From assembly GCA_947626985.1 (NCBI GenBank), contig CANQUG010000029.1, positions 1-45,020 on the forward strand: a stretch of DNA of 45,020 bases, in the 5' to 3' direction. The stretch is from an uncultured Lachnospiraceae bacterium. Lineage in GTDB: Bacteria; Bacillota; Clostridia; Lachnospirales; Lachnospiraceae. Made by a program: the position numbers and the translations under genes. Positions within the stretch are counted from its first letter, which is position 1; each line of letters opens with the position of its first letter. Below, in pieces: positions 41,163 to 45,020 of the stretch. A model generated the notes under the pieces. It searched no databases, was not told the DNA's origin, and worked only from the letters and a program-made list of their open reading frames with translations.

Positions 41163-43946
41163 ATGGGAAACAGATACATCATTGACTGGAAAAAATATGC
41201 CGCTCTTGCCAGGCAGGCGGGAGCCGAGGGCGCGGTGCTTTTAAAAAATGAAAAGCGGGCTCTTCCATTAAAGAGCGGAGAGAAAATCTCTGTTTTCGGC
41301 AGGATTCAGTTTGATTATTACAAGAGCGGGACAGGCTCCGGCGGTATGGTGAACACCAGATACGTGGCGGGAATCCTGGATGCTCTGAAGGAGGAACAGG
41401 AGCTCACTGTGAATGAGGAGCTGGAGCAGATCTACCGGGACTGGCTGAAGGATCATCCCTTTGACTATGGTTCCGGCTGGGCGCAGGATCCCTGGAGCCA
41501 GGAGGAGATGCCCCTGGAGCCGGAGACGGCTGCGAGAGCAGCGGAGGTTTCTGATGCCGCGGTGGTGGTGATCGGAAGAACCGCGGGGGAGGACAGGGAT
41601 TCTGCCGCCGTTCCGGGAAGCTATCTGCTTTCGGAGGCGGAGAAAAAAATGCTTTCCACAGTGCGGGGCGCCTTTGACAGGATGATCGTGGTGCTGAATG
41701 TGGGAAACATTATCGATATGAGCTGGGTGGAGACCTGTAATCCGGACGCTGTTCTTTATACCTGGCAGGGAGGTCAGGAAGGAGGACACGCAGTGGCGGA
41801 CGTGCTTACCGGAAGGGTGAATCCCAGCGGCAGGCTTTCCGATACCATCGCGCGGTCGATCGGGGATTATCCTTCCACGCCGGCCTTCGGAGGAGAAAAT
41901 GGGAACAGCTACATAGAGGATATCTATGTTGGATACCGGTACTTCGAGACATTTGCCGGGGATAAGGTGCTGTATCCCTTCGGCTACGGTCTTTCCTACA
42001 CGAAATTTGAAATGAAAGGGACATATCTCGGACACGAAGATGGCGCTGCTCATTTGAAGGTACAGGTGAAAAACACGGGAGACTGCCCCGGCAAAGAAGT
42101 CGTCCAGATTTATGTGAAAGCGCCTCAGGGCCGTCTGGGAAAACCTGCCCGGGTTCTGGCCGCCTTTGGAAAAACCCGGCTTCTCGCGCCCGGGGAAAGT
42201 CAGGAGCTTTCCTTCCGGATAGGGGATTATACCGTTGCCTCCTACGACGACAGCGGTGTGACAGGGCATAAATCCTGTTATGTGCTGGAGGCGGGAGCCT
42301 ATGAAATTTATGTGGGGACGAATGTGCGAAGCGCGGAGCTGACAGGAAGCTTTGTGCTGGATGAACTGGCTGAGATTGAGAAATGCACGGAAGCTCTGGC
42401 TCCTGTGGAACCCTTTAAGAGAATGAAGGCAGCGGAAACACCGGAGGGAACTATTGAGCTTCAGTGGGAAGATGTACCTCTTCGTACGTACCATATCCGG
42501 GAACGTATCAGTCAGGATCCGGTGAAAGAGTTTCCGTTCACCGGCGACGCGGGTTATCGGCTGGAGGATGTGTACGACGGAAAGACAGATCTGGAAACCT
42601 TCACGGCGCAGCTGAGCGATCATGATCTCGCCTGCATGGTGCGGGGGGAGGGGATGTGTTCTCCCAAGGTTACGCCGGGAACGGCCGGAGCTTTCGGCGG
42701 GGTTACGGAATCCCTGAAGAGGTTCGGGATTCCCTGCGCCTGCTGTGCGGACGGACCCTCGGGCATCCGTATGGACTGCGGCACCTACGCCTTTTCCATG
42801 CCCAACGGGACCTGCCTGGCCTGCAGCTTTAACGAGGAGCTTGTGAAGGAGCTGTTCGTGATGACGGGCGCGGAGCTTCGGAAAAACAGGGTGGATACCC
42901 TTCTGGGGCCGGGAATGAACATTCACAGAAATCCTCTGAACGGCCGGAATTTTGAGTATTTTTCCGAGGATCCTCTTCTTGCCGGAAAGATGGCGGCGGC
43001 TCAGCTCCAGGGTATGAGCGAGTATGGAGTGACGGGAACCATCAAGCATTTTGCCTGCAATAATCAGGAGCATCACAGAAGGCTTTACAATTCTGCGGTG
43101 TCGGAGAGGGCCGTGCGGGAAATTTATCTGAAAGGCTTTGAGATCGCCGTGAAGGAAGGAAAGGCCTATTCCATCATGTCTACCTACGGCGCGATCAACG
43201 GTCTCTGGACAGCCAGCAATTATGATCTGCTCACCACCATTCTCAGAGGCGAGTGGAAGTACGGCGGAATCGTGATGACGGACTGGTGGGCGGACCTGAA
43301 TGAGGAGGGAGAGCCTCAGAGCACCGGAAACCTGGCCGCTATGGTGCGCTGTCAGAATGATCTGTACATGGTCGTGGACAATGCGGATAAAAATTCCAAT
43401 GGAGATAATCTGGAGGAAAGTCTGAAAAACGGGACATTGAAACGGGGAGCGCTTCAGAGAAGCGCGATGAATATTCTGGGAATGATCCTCCGTTCTCCTG
43501 TGATGCTGCGGTCCATGGGACGGCTGAGTCAGGAAGAACTGGATTCCCTGGAGGAGATGGATCAGGACGATAAGGTGGACTTTGATCTGGCATTCCATCC
43601 CATGAAGGAGCGGCTGGAGCTGGACGGCAGGGAAATCAATACCTCCAAGGGACAGTCCAGACTGTGGGGGATCGAGACCTCCATCAAGGGCATATATAAG
43701 ATTTCCATGAAGGTGAAGGTGGACGGCTCCAGGATTGCTCAGGTGCCCTTCTCCATTTTTGCCAACGGGAAGCTGGCGGGAACCGTGACGCTGAATGGAA
43801 CGGACGGAGAATGGATCCAGGTGGAGCATGATCTGGGAGTCTTCTTCGGGCCCAATAATTATCTGAAGCTGTATTTTGCCCAGAGCGGGATTCACATCGA
43901 TACCGTTGTGGTGGAACTGAAGGAAGAGCTGAAGCTGCCATTCTAG
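41163..43946 (+). CDS. GH3 beta-glucosidase with reversed domain order
   Basis: This 927-residue enzyme has no signal peptide. It starts with what is normally the C-terminal GH3 domain (AVLLKN at about 24, SGRLSDT, then YPFGYGLSYTKFEM) and a Fn3-like domain (about 290-400). The GH3 catalytic barrel follows (about 480-780) with DGPSG, LGPGMNIHRNPLNGRNFEYFSEDP, KHFACNNQE and the nucleophile Asp707 in GIVMTDWWAD. A beta-rich tail ends the protein. Such permuted GH3 enzymes are known from rumen clostridia (Butyrivibrio and Ruminococcus albus beta-glucosidases). It should release glucose from beta-linked oligosaccharides or glycosides in the cytosol. Confidence 0.9.
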   Translation: MGNRYIIDWKKYAALARQAGAEGAVLLKNEKRALPLKSGEKISVFGRIQFDYYKSGTGSGGMVNTRYVAGILDALKEEQELTVNEELEQIYRDWLKDHPFDYGSGWAQDPWSQEEMPLEPETAARAAEVSDAAVVVIGRTAGEDRDSAAVPGSYLLSEAEKKMLSTVRGAFDRMIVVLNVGNIIDMSWVETCNPDAVLYTWQGGQEGGHAVADVLTGRVNPSGRLSDTIARSIGDYPSTPAFGGENGNSYIEDIYVGYRYFETFAGDKVLYPFGYGLSYTKFEMKGTYLGHEDGAAHLKVQVKNTGDCPGKEVVQIYVKAPQGRLGKPARVLAAFGKTRLLAPGESQELSFRIGDYTVASYDDSGVTGHKSCYVLEAGAYEIYVGTNVRSAELTGSFVLDELAEIEKCTEALAPVEPFKRMKAAETPEGTIELQWEDVPLRTYHIRERISQDPVKEFPFTGDAGYRLEDVYDGKTDLETFTAQLSDHDLACMVRGEGMCSPKVTPGTAGAFGGVTESLKRFGIPCACCADGPSGIRMDCGTYAFSMPNGTCLACSFNEELVKELFVMTGAELRKNRVDTLLGPGMNIHRNPLNGRNFEYFSEDPLLAGKMAAAQLQGMSEYGVTGTIKHFACNNQEHHRRLYNSAVSERAVREIYLKGFEIAVKEGKAYSIMSTYGAINGLWTASNYDLLTTILRGEWKYGGIVMTDWWADLNEEGEPQSTGNLAAMVRCQNDLYMVVDNADKNSNGDNLEESLKNGTLKRGALQRSAMNILGMILRSPVMLRSMGRLSQEELDSLEEMDQDDKVDFDLAFHPMKERLELDGREINTSKGQSRLWGIETSIKGIYKISMKVKVDGSRIAQVPFSIFANGKLAGTVTLNGTDGEWIQVEHDLGVFFGPNNYLKLYFAQSGIHIDTVVVELKEELKLPF

Positions 43947-44001
43947 GCGGCAGACGGTTTTCCTGGATTCCGGATAATGATTCGGAAGGATAGACAGACA
44001 G

Positions 44002-44028
44002 GGGCTGCAATTATCTTTGCAGCCCTTT
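44002..44028 (+). terminator. Intrinsic terminator after the GH3 gene
   Basis: GGGCTGCAA (44002-44010) pairs perfectly with TTGCAGCCC (44017-44025) around a 6-nt loop and is followed by TTT. Confidence 0.75.
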
Positions 44029-44058
44029 AATAAGTACAGCTCAACAGAGGGGAAACGG

Positions 44059-44862
44059 ATGACGGGAGAAAATATGATGGAAAAAAAGGCGGTATTTTTT
44101 GACATAGACGGAACTCTGTGGGGATTTGACAATCAGATCCCCGGGAGCGCGAAGAAGGCTGTTCATGAGCTGAGGAGAAACGGTCATCTCACTTTTCTGT
44201 GCAGCGGCAGAAGCCGGGCGTTTATACGGGAACCGGAGCTTTTGAATATGGGCTTTGACGGAATTATTTCCGGGTGCGGCACAATGATTGAATATCACGG
44301 AAAAACGGTATTTCTGAGGGAAGTGGAAAGAGAGCTTCTGATCCATACGGTGGAGACCCTGAGGCAGTTCGGTTTCCGGCCGATCCTGGAAGGGAAAGAG
44401 TACCTTTATATGGACCTGGAGGATTTTTCCGACGATCCCTATGGAAAAAAGCTGGAGACGGAGATGGGAGAGTTTCTGCGTCCCATTGATTCCTGCTGGG
44501 GAAACTGGCAGGTGTGTAAATTTTCCTGCGGTACGGCCAACGCGGATCAGAAGGGCTGTATGGAGGCCCTGAAGGAGCACTATGATTTTATTGTCCACAA
44601 TGAATTGGTGGCGGAAATGGTGCCGAAGGGGTTCCATAAGGGAACCGGGATTCTGAAGGTCTGTGAGCTGCTGGGACTGGACGCGGCGGATACCGTCGCT
44701 TTCGGGGACAGCGTGAATGATCTGGGGATGTTCGAGGCGGCGGGAACCGCCGTGGCTATGGGAAACGGCGCTCAGGCCGCGAAGGACGCCGCAGATTATG
44801 TCACGGATTCTCTCTATGAGGACGGGATCTGGAATGCCTGCCAGCATCTGGGGCTGATCTGA
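44059..44862 (+). CDS. Cof-type HAD-family phosphatase
   Basis: ATG 44059 has GAGGGG 6 nt upstream; a TTG at 44017 lies in the terminator. The 267-residue product has the HAD motifs: DIDGT with Asp15 and Asp17, SGRS (second motif), and GDSVND near the end. It has the large alpha/beta cap of the Cof/YbiV subfamily, whose members dephosphorylate sugar phosphates and similar small molecules. The actual substrate cannot be read from sequence. Its neighbours suggest carbohydrate metabolism. Confidence 0.88.
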   Translation: MTGENMMEKKAVFFDIDGTLWGFDNQIPGSAKKAVHELRRNGHLTFLCSGRSRAFIREPELLNMGFDGIISGCGTMIEYHGKTVFLREVERELLIHTVETLRQFGFRPILEGKEYLYMDLEDFSDDPYGKKLETEMGEFLRPIDSCWGNWQVCKFSCGTANADQKGCMEALKEHYDFIVHNELVAEMVPKGFHKGTGILKVCELLGLDAADTVAFGDSVNDLGMFEAAGTAVAMGNGAQAAKDAADYVTDSLYEDGIWNACQHLGLI

Positions 44863-45020
44863 GAGGAAAAACGGCTGTCGGAAACGACTCCGGAAACCTA
44901 TGATCAGCTGGATCAGGGTGATTTTGAAATAGCGCGTTACGGCTATTCCGCGGCGGACAGCGCCATTCAGTATCTGGAGCTGTGGACCACCAGCATGCAG
45001 GTTGTAGCGGCGGTGGATGT
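44863..45020 (+). other. Open frame running off the window end
   Basis: From 44863 the frame directly after the HAD stop stays open to the window end and reads like protein (for example YSAADSAIQYLELWTTSMQ). No ATG, GTG or TTG opens it; the first in-frame ATG is at 44992. It may be the 5' part of a gene whose start I cannot see, a decayed fragment, or chance. Confidence 0.3.

Noticed and set aside
41268-44132. 954-residue open frame on the minus strand
   Set aside because: It lies opposite the GH3 and HAD genes and reads as low-quality His/Pro/Arg-rich text; both + strand genes have full catalytic motifs.

Overview
The window looks like the chromosome of a low-to-mid-GC Firmicute, most likely a gut Lachnospiraceae-type clostridium. 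The reasons are AGGAGG ribosome sites in front of nearly every gene, an LPXTG-like wall anchor, LytTR regulators, a YukD/EssC/WXG100 set, and a domain-swapped GH3 glucosidase. Every gene I accept is on the + strand. No tRNA, rRNA, transposase or CRISPR array was seen.

About 40 kb (176-40364) reads as one large type VII (Ess/WXG100) secretion and phosphothreonine-signalling locus. Block 1 (176-12792) runs: a MotA/ExbB-like and MotB/OmpA-like stator pair, a secreted-VWA/cytosolic-FHA membrane protein, a PP2C phosphatase, two small FHA proteins, the EssC motor ATPase, a LytTR regulator, an orphan that may be an EspG-like chaperone, and a YukD/EsaB ubiquitin-like protein. Block 2 (12887-15092) holds six small WXG100 or WXG100-like proteins behind a likely LytTR-controlled promoter. 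Block 3 (15248-22351) has a membrane pseudo-trypsin/FHA protein, a PH-domain membrane protein, a 1625-residue WXG100-RHS polymorphic toxin and a previously overlooked 54-residue membrane protein. Block 4 (22365-30093) has a Ser/Thr kinase with an external beta-propeller, overlapped by a large wall-anchored acidic protein. Block 5 (30250-33343) has a second trio of WXG100 proteins, a lipoprotein and a lipase whose helical targeting-like domain is at the C-terminus. Block 6 (33438-40364) has an FHA-FHA-ABC exporter, a secreted transglutaminase-like protein, a secreted subtilase and a second LytTR regulator whose receiver has lost its phospho-acceptor.

The genes suggest this working model, which is inference. 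The kinase reads an external signal, PP2C reverses it, and seven to eight FHA domains in six proteins (including EssC and the ABC exporter) read the phosphothreonines. Two LytTR proteins drive at least two promoters through a nearly identical 33-bp operator. WXG100 partners escort the RHS toxin and lipase to EssC. The usual T7SSb membrane subunits EssA, EssB and EsaA are not recognisable here. The stator pair, VWA-FHA protein and pseudo-trypsin may occupy that envelope role.

After a clear sigma-70 promoter (40405-40433) the window returns to ordinary sugar metabolism: beta-phosphoglucomutase, a GH3 beta-glucosidase with reversed domain order, and a Cof-type HAD phosphatase.
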